Shown here: positions 7,765 to 15,075 of the stretch, one piece after another | Position numbering within the stretch: position 1 is the stretch's first letter | Layout: each line of letters opens with the position of its first letter | Assembly: GCA_036526195.1 (NCBI GenBank) | Contig: DATCYZ010000111.1 | Coordinates: 1 to 28,190 of the forward strand | Reading direction: 5' to 3' | DNA length: 28,190 bases | Origin: DATCYZ01 sp036526195 | Lineage (GTDB): Bacteria > Pseudomonadota > Gammaproteobacteria > Burkholderiales > SG8-39 | Notes under the pieces: model-generated | The model's database searches: none | What the model saw: the letters and a program-made list of their open reading frames with translations, nothing else | What the model was told of the DNA's origin: nothing | Made by a program: the position numbers and the translations under genes

Positions 7765-8565
7765 TTGAAACAGCTTGTCCGCATCGCCCTGCTTGCCGCA
7801 GCGTTCGTCTCGGCGCCTGCCACGGCACAGACTAAACCGAAGATCACCGACGCCGGCGACGCGCCGGCCTCCATCCTCTACGTCGGCAACAGCTTCTTTT
7901 ACTACAACAACAGCCTGCACAACCACGTGGGCCGGATCGCCTCGAGCGCGCCGGCGCCGGCGCGCTTTCGCAGCACCTCGGTGACGATCAGCGGCTCGGG
8001 CCTTGACTGGCACGACGTCGAGACGCAGTTCCGGCCGAACGCACTGGCGAAGTATTCCTTCGACGCGAAGAACAACGTGGTGTTCAACCCGCCTCGGGCG
8101 AAGCTCTTCGACGTCACCATCATCATGGATTGCAGCCAGTGCCCGGTGCACCCCCAGCTGAAGACGGTGTTCACCGAGTACGCGAAGAAGCACGCCGAGA
8201 CCATCCGCAAGCACAACTCGAAGCCGGCGTACTTCATGTCCTGGGCCTACGCCGACAAGCCGGAGATGACCGCCGAGCTTGCCGAGGCTTACACGCAGGC
8301 CGGCAACGACAACGAGGTGCTGGTGATCCCCGCCGGGCTCGCCTTCGCCCGCTCGATCGCGATGAAGCCGGACCTCGAGCTGTACGCACCGGACAAGCGC
8401 CACCCGAGTCTCGCCGGCACCTACCTCGCCGCGGCGACGGTGTTTGCCTCGCTGACGAACCGCACGCCGGTGGGCGCGAAGTACAACGCGGGGCTGGACG
8501 AGGGAACCGCCGCGCACCTTCAGGCCGTGGCCTGGGAGACCGTCAAGGCCTACTACGGCCGCTGA
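7765..8565 (+). CDS. secreted SGNH/GDSL-like hydrolase, TTG start
   Basis: The product is 266 residues from TTG 7765. This start is chosen because GAGGAA (7753-7758) lies 6 nt upstream and because it gives a clean signal peptide (MKQLVRIALLAAAFVSAPATA, cut before Q22). In-frame ATGs at 7732 and 7735 lie within a -10-like box and would add a non-signal extension. The mature protein has an SGNH-type first block, ILYVGNSFFYYNN, with the putative nucleophile S43, and a late block DKRHPS, with D210 and H213 as acid and base. A CxxC pair (DCSQC, about 123-126) may form a disulfide. It is probably a periplasmic or secreted esterase or acetylhydrolase. The substrate is unknown. Its end overlaps the opposing lipoprotein gene by 13 bp. 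Confidence 0.82.
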   Translation: MKQLVRIALLAAAFVSAPATAQTKPKITDAGDAPASILYVGNSFFYYNNSLHNHVGRIASSAPAPARFRSTSVTISGSGLDWHDVETQFRPNALAKYSFDAKNNVVFNPPRAKLFDVTIIMDCSQCPVHPQLKTVFTEYAKKHAETIRKHNSKPAYFMSWAYADKPEMTAELAEAYTQAGNDNEVLVIPAGLAFARSIAMKPDLELYAPDKRHPSLAGTYLAAATVFASLTNRTPVGAKYNAGLDEGTAAHLQAVAWETVKAYYGR

Positions 8566-10847
8566 GGCGGCCGCAGGAACGCGGGCAGGGCGCCGGGGTT
8601 CGCCGGCGCGAGGCCCGCGTCCTTCAGCAGGCGCAGCGCCCGCGCCTGCATCCACCAGCAGGAAGACCCGAGCGCGCGTTGCGCGCCCGTCGCGTCGTCC
8701 GCCAGGACCAGCGCCGCAGTGCGCAGGCTGCACGCCGGGTGGGCGGCGAGGCGCGCGATGATTCCCTCCGGCGCGCGCCGCCCGCGCAGCGCGACCGCGA
8801 TCGGCGCAGCGAACGGCGACGCCGGTTGCGCCGTGAGCACGCGCTCGAAGGCCGCCAGCAGGCGGGATTGCGCGTTGGCGTCGAGCGCGGCAAGCGTGCA
8901 GCGCAGCGCGATGCTCAGGGTCCACATGGCGTTGAAGTCCTCCGGTGGAGTGTCCTCGAACGCGCCTTCGACGTCCTGCGCAAGGCGCGAACGCACTTGC
9001 GCCCAGGCGGCGCCATCGCCGCGCGCCCCGGCGAAGCCTGGCATGGTGCGACGCAGGGCTTCCGCGAAGTGCAGGTCGGAGGGGATCGCGTCCTGCGGTG
9101 TCGCCGGGCAGGCATCCACCGGGGCCGGTTCAGCCGCCGGGGGGAGATCCGCGTTCGGCCCGCCGCGCGCGCGATTCGCCGCCACCGGCGCGCCGGCGCG
9201 GGTGAACCGCGCCGCGCCGTCCGCCAGCAGCACCGCGATGCTCGGCAGGTCGCGCGCGCCTTCGGCCCAACCCCAGCCGGCGCGCTCATGCTCGAGGTGG
9301 AATGCGTCGGTGCCGCCGGCGTCGACGAGCAGGCCGAAGCCGTTGTCGGTGGCCGCGCCCTGCGCGAGCGCGGGCGCAAGGTATTGATCGTCACCGCCGC
9401 CGTCGGACAGCACGCCGACGGCGAGGTCGAGGCCTATGCCCTGCCCGACGCCCACGGTGAGTTCGTATCGGTCATTGCCCTGCTCGTCGACCAGCAGACC
9501 GAACGCTTCATGGGTGCCCGAGCCCTGCGCGTAGCGCACCGCGCTGTAGGCGTCGTTGCCACCGCGGTCCCACAGCAGCCCCCCGCCGAGGTAATAGCCC
9601 GCACCCTGCGCGAACATCTGCGCGGCGTAGACATCGTCGCCGCCATCGTCGCGCAGGATGCCGAGCCCGCCGGCGAGCGCGGTGCGCGCGCCCGTGCCCG
9701 CGCCCTGCGCGAAACTGATGCCGCCGCCACGCGAGAACGGATCGCCGAAACCGCCTGCCTCGTAACGGTCGTTGCCGGCGCGGTCCCACAGCAGGCCGAC
9801 GCCGCCCGCCATGCCGAATCCCTGGCCGCCGGCGCGCAGGCGATAGCGGTCGTTGCCGCAGAGGTCGAGCAGCGCGCCGATGCCAGCGAGGGCTGCGCCC
9901 TGGCCGAAGACGCCGCCGGCGTAGACGTCGTCGCCGGCGGCATCGAGGAGCAGCGCGACACCGGCCACGGCCGCGCCCCACGCAGGACCTTCCGATTCGT
10001 ATCGGTCATTGCCGGCGAGATCGACGATGGCCGCGAAGCCTTGCACCGCGAGGTCGCCACCGCGGTAGATGTCGTCGCCACCGAGGTCGACGACCACCGA
10101 GACCGCGCCATGCCCGAGCGGGGTGCGCGCGTAGGTGTCGTTGCCGCCGGGGTCAACGATCAGCGCCATGCCGGGCGGGTGCGCGTCGTCGCCGGCCGTG
10201 CCGACCAGCACCGGCCCGATGGCCGATTCGAAGCGCAGGCCCGCCGGCGGAAAGCGCAGGCGGCCGCCCGCCTTGCGCAGCGCCTCGACCAGCTCGCCGA
10301 GCGCATCGGTGAAGCGACGCGCGGCCGCCTCCAGCGCGCTGGCCGGGATGCTGTCGAGCACCCCCTGCTGTCGATCGAGGTCCGGAAGCGCGGCGGCGAG
10401 CGACTGGACCATGCCGCCGGGCTCCAGGGCGATGCGGCGGGCGGCTAGCAGGTCCGTCCGGGCGCGTGCGAGTTGCGCGAGGAACGGATCGAGCAGGGCG
10501 CGGATCTCCAGCACCGGGCCGGGTTCCGCTTCGGCGCGCGCGGCAGCGGCCAGCCGGACGATCGGGGCAGGCACCGCCCGCGAAAAGAACGCAACCGCAT
10601 CCGCGCTCGCCGCCGGCCGCGCCAGGGCCTCGCGCACCAGCGGGTGGGGCGCGGGCCGCGGTGCCTCGTGGCGCACGACGTTGTCGATGATGCGCAGGGC
10701 GTCCGCGCCCGCGCCGCGCTGCTCGAGCACCTGCGCGACACGCGCCTCCGGCCCGCTGTCCGGTCGTTGCAGCGGCGTGCAGGCGGCGAGCGCGAGAAGC
10801 AGGGCGGGCAGGATCGCTGTGCGATACTGGATCCCCGTTTCAGCCAT
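8553..10847 (-). CDS. large lipoprotein with eleven G-N/D-D-x-Y repeats
   Basis: The product is 764 residues. The N-terminus has a hydrophobic segment and lipobox LAAC with acylated C23, so it should be anchored in the outer or inner membrane. Residues 30-200 are mostly helical. Residues 231-516 contain eleven repeats of the form hydrophobic-D-x-x-G-[N/D/T]-D-x-[Y/F], starting at 231, 253, 275, 301, 327, 354, 399, 426, 453, 481 and 508. Spacing is 22-28 residues apart from one 45-residue interval. Between motifs are Gly-rich stretches such as AQGAG or GGLGLL. The pattern suggests a beta-solenoid, perhaps with Asp-bound calcium, but it is not the classic RTX nonapeptide. The C-terminal 170 residues are helical, HEAT-like, with four Cys. 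Function is unknown. A TAGGCT box ends 6 nt before the ATG. Confidence 0.85.
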   Translation of the reverse strand: MAETGIQYRTAILPALLLALAACTPLQRPDSGPEARVAQVLEQRGAGADALRIIDNVVRHEAPRPAPHPLVREALARPAASADAVAFFSRAVPAPIVRLAAAARAEAEPGPVLEIRALLDPFLAQLARARTDLLAARRIALEPGGMVQSLAAALPDLDRQQGVLDSIPASALEAAARRFTDALGELVEALRKAGGRLRFPPAGLRFESAIGPVLVGTAGDDAHPPGMALIVDPGGNDTYARTPLGHGAVSVVVDLGGDDIYRGGDLAVQGFAAIVDLAGNDRYESEGPAWGAAVAGVALLLDAAGDDVYAGGVFGQGAALAGIGALLDLCGNDRYRLRAGGQGFGMAGGVGLLWDRAGNDRYEAGGFGDPFSRGGGISFAQGAGTGARTALAGGLGILRDDGGDDVYAAQMFAQGAGYYLGGGLLWDRGGNDAYSAVRYAQGSGTHEAFGLLVDEQGNDRYELTVGVGQGIGLDLAVGVLSDGGGDDQYLAPALAQGAATDNGFGLLVDAGGTDAFHLEHERAGWGWAEGARDLPSIAVLLADGAARFTRAGAPVAANRARGGPNADLPPAAEPAPVDACPATPQDAIPSDLHFAEALRRTMPGFAGARGDGAAWAQVRSRLAQDVEGAFEDTPPEDFNAMWTLSIALRCTLAALDANAQSRLLAAFERVLTAQPASPFAAPIAVALRGRRAPEGIIARLAAHPACSLRTAALVLADDATGAQRALGSSCWWMQARALRLLKDAGLAPANPGALPAFLRPPQRP

Positions 10848-10853
10848 GCGCGC

Positions 10854-10859
10854 AGCCTA
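10854..10859 (-). promoter_or_regulatory. -10-like box for a leaderless lipoprotein transcript
   Basis: Read on the minus strand this is TAGGCT, ending 6 nt before the lipoprotein ATG at 10847. No Shine-Dalgarno lies between. The -35 region is poor. Confidence 0.35.
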
Positions 10860-10895
10860 CCGCAGCCGCCGCGCAACCGGGAGGAGGAGCCATCC

Positions 10896-11630
10896 ATGAG
10901 CGTCGATACGGCCCGCTACGAAGCGCTGATGGACGTGGTGCGCGAGCGCAAGACCTCGCGGCAGTTCGATCCGGCGCGCCCGGTGCCGCCGGAACACTAC
11001 GACCTGATCCTTGAGGCGGCACGCCATGCGCCCTCGGGGGCGAATGCACAGCCCTGGCACTTCATCGTCATTACCGATGCCGCCGTGAAGAAGACGATCG
11101 CCGATTACTTCGTCGACGAGCAGCGCGTGCGCGCGAAGCTGAAGATGAAGTTCCCGACGCCGAACTACCGCGGACTGGAAACCGCGCCGGGCTTGATCGT
11201 GGTGGTGGCGGACTTCCGCTGGACGCGCGCTTTTCCGGTGCTGCGCGACGGCTCGGAACTGGACCGGCTCTATCACCAGAACGCCGAGCGCATCCTGCTG
11301 CAGAGCGTGGCGGCCTCGACCATGTCGGCGCACCTTGCCGCCGCCGCACTCGGCTACGGCGTGTGGTGGGTGACGGCCATCGGGCAGGAGAACGCGCAGA
11401 ACGCGCTGCGGCCGCTGCTCGGCGTGCCGCAGGACCTGTCCATCATCGACCTCCTCGCCTTCGGCCATCCGGCGAAGGCGCCGTACAAGCGCTGGAAGAA
11501 GACCCTGCCCGAGATCGCAAGCTACGGCCGCTACGACATGCAGCACTACATGACGCCGGAGGACATCGACCGCTGGGTCGAGGAGACCCGGCACAAGGTC
11601 ATGTACAAGGACGAATCGAAGATCGACTGA
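10896..11630 (+). CDS. nitroreductase family protein
   Basis: The product is 244 residues. RKTSRQFDPARPVPP (18-32) and ARHAPSGANAQPWHF (42-56) are the FMN-binding signatures of the nitroreductase fold. A central helix (about 126-150) and GYGVWWVTAI follow, and the C-terminal PEIASYGRYDMQHY tail extends the fold. Family members are FMN-dependent, NAD(P)H-using, usually dimeric cytosolic reductases of nitro compounds, quinones or enones. The substrate is unknown here. ATG 10896 follows an excellent ribosome binding site (GAGGAGGAG, 10881-10889). It diverges from the lipoprotein gene with 48 bp between them. Its 3' end overlaps the opposing CoA-ligase gene by 32 bp. Confidence 0.92.
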   Translation: MSVDTARYEALMDVVRERKTSRQFDPARPVPPEHYDLILEAARHAPSGANAQPWHFIVITDAAVKKTIADYFVDEQRVRAKLKMKFPTPNYRGLETAPGLIVVVADFRWTRAFPVLRDGSELDRLYHQNAERILLQSVAASTMSAHLAAAALGYGVWWVTAIGQENAQNALRPLLGVPQDLSIIDLLAFGHPAKAPYKRWKKTLPEIASYGRYDMQHYMTPEDIDRWVEETRHKVMYKDESKID

Positions 11631-13119
11631 ATTGCGCGCGCAGTTCGGCTTTCAGCACCTTGCCCGCGGCGCTCTTGGGCAGTGCCTCGACGATGGTCAC
11701 GGTCCGGGGACACTTGTAGCCGGCGATCCGCGCCCGGCAATGCGCGATCAGCGCCGCCTCGTCCACGGCGGCGTTCGGCGCGAGGGTGACGATGGCGGCA
11801 ACCGCCTCGCCCCATTTTTCGTCGGGCAGGCCGATGACCGCCGCCTCGGCGACCGACGGGTGCGCGCAGAGCGCGTCCTCCACCTCCGCGGAATACACGT
11901 TCTCGCCGCCGCTGAGGATCATGTCCTTCGCGCGGTCGACGATCGTGAGGTAGCCCTCGCCGTCCATGCGGCCGAGGTCGCCGGTGTCCAGCCAGCCGGT
12001 ACGCAGTGCCGCGCGCGTGTCCTCCGGACGCTTCCAGTAGCCGGCCATCACCGTCGGCCCGCGCGCATGGATGCGTCCGACGGTGCCGGCCGGCAACGGG
12101 TCGCCCGCGGCATCGGTCACCTTCACCTCGACGCCCGGCACCGCGCGCCCGCAGGAGGCAAGCCGCGGGTCGGCGCGCGCGACCCATTCGCGCAGTGCCG
12201 ACACCTCGGTCGCGGTCATGGTGCCGGCCGACTCGGTCTGACCGTAGATGTGCTGGAAGATCGGGCCGAAGCGTTCGATGGCCGCGCCGAGGCGCGCCAG
12301 CGGCATCGGCGCCGAGCCGTACAGGATGCGGCGCAGGCTGCCGAGCCGGCGCGCGCCCAGGTCGGGCCGCTCGAGCAGCAGGAAGAGCATGGTCGGCACG
12401 ATCTGCGTCGCCGTGATGGCGTGTGTCTCGATGAGGTCGAGCAGGCGCGCAGCGTCGAACTTCGGGGTGAACACGTGCGTCGCGCCAAGTTGGGTGAAGG
12501 AGAACACCGCCCAGGAATCGGCCTGGTGGAACATCGGCGCCGCGTGCAGCCAGACGTCGTCCTCGCGAAAGTCCCCAAGCCGGATCTTGTTCAGGGCGCT
12601 GGTTGCCACGTTGCGGTGGCTGAGCATCACGCCTTTCGGCCGTCCCGTGGTGCCGCCGGTGTAGCACAGGTGCGCGAGCGCCGCGTCGTCGCCCGGTGGC
12701 GGCGCGAAGCCCTCCGGCGCCGTGGCGATCAGCTGCTCGTAGCCTGCGGGGTCGTCGAACGAAATTCTCGGCAGGGTCCCGGGAATCGTCGCGAGCAGGT
12801 CGGCGTCGCCGAGGACCATGCAGGCCTCCGCGTCGTCGAGCACGAAACCGAGTTCGGCCGGCGCGAGGCGGATGTTGAGCGGCACTGCGACCAGTCCCGC
12901 AGCGGCGCAGGCGAAGTAGGTCTCGAAGAACCGGTGACTGTTGCGCGCGAGGATGGCCACGTGGGCGCCCGGCCTGCCGGCACGTGCGAGCAGGCCGGCG
13001 GCCAGCCGGCGAACGCGCTTCGCGGTGTCGGCGTAACTGCGCCGCAGGGGACCGTCGACGATAGCGGGCCGCGCGGGATGCAGTTCGGCGGCGCGATTCA
13101 GCATGTCGTGCAATCGCAT
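11599..13119 (-). CDS. AMP-dependent acyl-CoA synthetase (fatty/aryl acid-CoA ligase)
   Basis: The product is 506 residues, full length for class I adenylate-forming ligases. It has the P-loop YTGGTTGRPKG (153-163), YGQTES (292-297), the TGDLG motif (379-383), the hinge VDRAKDMILSGGENVYSAEVE (394-414; K398 region) and the catalytic C-terminal lysine K487 in PKSAAGKVLK. It should activate a carboxylic acid with ATP and then load CoA, in the cytosol. The specific acid cannot be read. It diverges from the MaoC hydratase gene, whose start is only about 20 bp away, so the two may serve the same CoA-ester pathway. A TAGAAT box lies 9 nt upstream of the ATG on this strand with no Shine-Dalgarno. The 3' end overlaps the nitroreductase gene by 32 bp. 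Confidence 0.94.
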   Translation of the reverse strand: MRLHDMLNRAAELHPARPAIVDGPLRRSYADTAKRVRRLAAGLLARAGRPGAHVAILARNSHRFFETYFACAAAGLVAVPLNIRLAPAELGFVLDDAEACMVLGDADLLATIPGTLPRISFDDPAGYEQLIATAPEGFAPPPGDDAALAHLCYTGGTTGRPKGVMLSHRNVATSALNKIRLGDFREDDVWLHAAPMFHQADSWAVFSFTQLGATHVFTPKFDAARLLDLIETHAITATQIVPTMLFLLLERPDLGARRLGSLRRILYGSAPMPLARLGAAIERFGPIFQHIYGQTESAGTMTATEVSALREWVARADPRLASCGRAVPGVEVKVTDAAGDPLPAGTVGRIHARGPTVMAGYWKRPEDTRAALRTGWLDTGDLGRMDGEGYLTIVDRAKDMILSGGENVYSAEVEDALCAHPSVAEAAVIGLPDEKWGEAVAAIVTLAPNAAVDEAALIAHCRARIAGYKCPRTVTIVEALPKSAAGKVLKAELRAQFSRSSIRPCT

Positions 13120-13127
13120 GGCCGGGC

Positions 13128-13134
13128 TATTCTA
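13128..13134. promoter_or_regulatory. overlapping divergent -10-like boxes between ligase and MaoC genes
   Basis: On the plus strand TATTCT (13128-13133) ends 6 nt before ATG 13140. On the minus strand TAGAAT (13134-13129) ends 9 nt before ATG 13119. Both genes lack a Shine-Dalgarno, so a 7-bp core may drive two leaderless or near-leaderless transcripts in opposite directions. The -35 regions are weak. Confidence 0.4.
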
Positions 13135-13139
13135 TGGGC

Positions 13140-14003
13140 ATGGCAATCGATTACGAACGGCTGCTCAGGCGCGAGTTCCCGAAAGTCGAGCAGGTCTGGA
13201 CGGCGCGCGCGGCAATGGTCTACGCGCTCGGCGTCGGCCTCGGCCACGATCCGCTCGACGAGGGGCAGCTTGCCTTCGTCTACGAGAAGGCCCTGCGCGT
13301 GCTGCCGACCTTCGGCTCGGTGCTGGCGGGGCCGGGCCTGTGGATCCGCGAGCCGGATACGGGGCTCGACTGGGAGCACGTGCTGCACGGCGAGCAGGGG
13401 ATGGAATTCCTCGCGCCGTTGCCGGCGGCGGGCCGGATCCGGGCACGCACCCGCGTCACCGGCATCGTCGACAAGGGCGCCGGGCGCGGCGCGCTGGTCT
13501 ACACCGAGCGCACCGGCCTCGACGCGAACAGCGGGCAGGCGCTGTTTCGCGTTACGCACACCTCGTTCGCGCGCAACGATGGCGGCTTCGGCGGGCCCTC
13601 CGGGCCGGTGCGCCCCGCGCATCCGCTGCCGCAGCGGGCACCAGACCTGGTGTGCGATTTCCCGACGGTGCCGCAGCAGGCGCTGCTGTTTCGCCTCAAC
13701 GGCGACCCGAACCCGCACAACGCCGACCCGCGCGCCGCGGCCGAGGCCGGGTTCGAGCGGCCGATCCTGCAGGGGCTGTGCACCTACGGCATCGCCGGGC
13801 ACGCCGTGCTGCGCAGCTGCTGTGGCTACGATCCGGCGCGCCTGCATTCGCTTTCGGTGCGGCTCTCGGCGCCGGTGCTGCCGGGCGAAACGGTGCGCAC
13901 CGAGCTTTGGGTGGACGGGGCGGTGGTGTCGTTTCGCAGCCTGGTGCCGGCGCGTGGCGTGGTGGTGCTGAACAACGGGCGCGCGGACATCCTGCCTGCG
14001 TGA
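13140..14003 (+). CDS. MaoC-like (R)-enoyl-CoA hydratase 2 family protein
   Basis: The product is 287 residues, the double hot-dog length of eukaryote-type hydratase 2. The C-terminal half carries LFRLNGDPNPHNADPRAA (written here only in part) and FERPILQGLCTYGIAGHAVL, the hydratase-2 core, then GETVRTELW. It should hydrate trans-2-enoyl-CoA to the (R)-3-hydroxyacyl-CoA, or catalyse a related reaction. The usual D-x-N-P-L-H catalytic block is D-P-N-P-H-N here, so the His is one position early and Asn sits at the usual His site. Activity may therefore be altered. ATG 13140 is preferred over 13134 because of the TATTCT box 6 nt upstream. It diverges from the CoA-ligase gene, which suggests a shared pathway. 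Confidence 0.9.
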   Translation: MAIDYERLLRREFPKVEQVWTARAAMVYALGVGLGHDPLDEGQLAFVYEKALRVLPTFGSVLAGPGLWIREPDTGLDWEHVLHGEQGMEFLAPLPAAGRIRARTRVTGIVDKGAGRGALVYTERTGLDANSGQALFRVTHTSFARNDGGFGGPSGPVRPAHPLPQRAPDLVCDFPTVPQQALLFRLNGDPNPHNADPRAAAEAGFERPILQGLCTYGIAGHAVLRSCCGYDPARLHSLSVRLSAPVLPGETVRTELWVDGAVVSFRSLVPARGVVVLNNGRADILPA

Positions 14004-14033
14004 AACCGTGGCGCGCGGCGGACCGGTTCGCGC

Positions 14034-14039
14034 TAGTCT
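14034..14039 (+). promoter_or_regulatory. -10-like box upstream of the dehydrogenase gene
   Basis: TAGTCT lies 29 nt before ATG 14069. This gene has a Shine-Dalgarno (CAGGAGA, 14054-14060), so the expected transcript has a short normal leader of roughly 20-25 nt. Confidence 0.3.
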
Positions 14040-14068
14040 TGCAGCCACACTGACAGGAGAACACCGGG

Positions 14069-14953
14069 ATGGAGTCCATCGGTTTCATCGGCGCCGGCAT
14101 GATGGGGCACGGCATCTGCGTCAACCTGCTGAAGGCGGGACACGCAGTGGCGGTGTTCGCGCACCGCAATCGCAAGCCGATCGAGGATCTGCTCGCAAAG
14201 GGCGCCACCGAGGCGAAGACGCTCGAGGCGCTCGCGGGCGGTGTCGACGTGCTGATGCTGTGCGTGAACAGCGCGCAGGTGGTGGAGGAGATCGTCAACG
14301 GCCCCGGCATCAAGCTGAAGCAGGGCGCGCTGGTGATCGATGTCACCACGTCGCTGCCGGAGGTGTCCCGCAAGCTGGCCGCGCAGCTGGCGAAGCGTGG
14401 CATCGATTTCGTCGATGCGCCGGTGGTGGGCGGGCCGCCGCATGCCGCGCAGGGCAAGCTCGGCACGCTGGCCGGCGGCAGTGATACGGCCTTCGCGCGC
14501 GCCAAGCCGATCATCGAACGCTACTCGAGCGAGCTGACGCGCTTCGGCGGGCCGGGGGCGGGCAATGCCGCGAAGCTGCTGAACAACTTCCTTACGGTCG
14601 GCACGCGTGCGCTGGTGGCGCAGGCGTTCGGCGCCGCGCGCCGGCACGGCATCGACTGGGCGGCGCTCTATCCGATGCTCGCCAAGGGGGCCGGCGGCTC
14701 GCGCATCCTCGAGACCATGATCGCGCCGGCGCTCGAGGGCAACTATCGCGGCAACCAGTTCAGCATCGCCAACTGCCTGAAGGACATGACTTACGCGGGT
14801 GTCATGGTCGGCGATGACCCCGACGGCGCGCGCCTGCAGAAGGACATGCAGGCGTTCTTCCAGCGCTTCGCTGACGCCGGCTTCGGCGAGCGGATGGCGA
14901 GCGAAACCCTGGATCCCGTCGTCCTTGCCAAGCTTGGCGACAAGGGTCGATGA
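14069..14953 (+). CDS. NAD(P)-dependent oxidoreductase, 3-hydroxyisobutyrate dehydrogenase family
   Basis: The product is 294 residues, the normal length for beta-hydroxyacid dehydrogenases. It starts with the Rossmann motif GFIGAGMMG (5-13). DAPVVGGPPHAAQGKLG (116-132) is the substrate-binding loop. GAGNAAKLLNNF (163-174) contains the catalytic lysine K169 and the partner N173. The enzyme should oxidise a 3-hydroxy acid to a semialdehyde or keto acid, or reduce in the reverse direction. The exact substrate is uncertain because this family also contains tartronate semialdehyde and other reductases. CAGGAGA stands 8 nt before the ATG. A composite repeat begins at the last base of the stop codon. 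It lies 65 bp after the MaoC gene on the same strand. Confidence 0.93.
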   Translation: MESIGFIGAGMMGHGICVNLLKAGHAVAVFAHRNRKPIEDLLAKGATEAKTLEALAGGVDVLMLCVNSAQVVEEIVNGPGIKLKQGALVIDVTTSLPEVSRKLAAQLAKRGIDFVDAPVVGGPPHAAQGKLGTLAGGSDTAFARAKPIIERYSSELTRFGGPGAGNAAKLLNNFLTVGTRALVAQAFGAARRHGIDWAALYPMLAKGAGGSRILETMIAPALEGNYRGNQFSIANCLKDMTYAGVMVGDDPDGARLQKDMQAFFQRFADAGFGERMASETLDPVVLAKLGDKGR

Positions 14954-15036
14954 AAAAGGGGTCAGACCCCATTTCCGTTGAGTTGACCCTCGTGCCGCGG
15001 ATGCCATCTGAAAATGGGGTCTGACCCCTTTTTCGG
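14953..15036. repeat. composite palindromic repeat, element 1 (two inverted GGGGTC palindromes)
   Basis: Two palindromes, GGGGTCAGACCCC (14958-14970) and GGGGTCTGACCCC (15016-15028), face each other as inverted copies sharing about 23 bp including the flanking A and T runs. They enclose a 36-nt spacer starting CCGTTGAGTTGACC. The layout resembles REP doublets or small non-autonomous elements moved by REP-associated transposases, but no transposase is in the window. Each palindrome plus its T run can also form an intrinsic-terminator-like hairpin. The element starts at the stop codon of the dehydrogenase gene. Confidence 0.75.
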
Positions 15037-15046
15037 TAGTTCGTCC

Positions 15047-15052
15047 TACAAT
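15047..15052 (+). promoter_or_regulatory. -10-like box upstream of the C45 acyltransferase gene
   Basis: TACAAT (5 of 6 bases to consensus) lies just downstream of repeat element 1 and 23 nt before ATG 15076. A Shine-Dalgarno (GGAGGG, 15065-15070) lies between. No good -35 box is seen at normal spacing. Confidence 0.4.
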
Positions 15053-15075
15053 CGTCCCAATCACGGAGGGCCATG

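Noticed and set aside
8130..10448. Long open frame on the plus strand opposite the repeat lipoprotein
   Set aside because: It is Arg/Ala-rich without family motifs, and the minus-strand frame has a lipobox, regular repeats and a sensible start. It is an antisense shadow of GC-rich codons.
11632..13971. Long plus-strand frame across the CoA-ligase and MaoC genes
   Set aside because: Both real genes have clear catalytic motifs; this frame has none and crosses a gene boundary.
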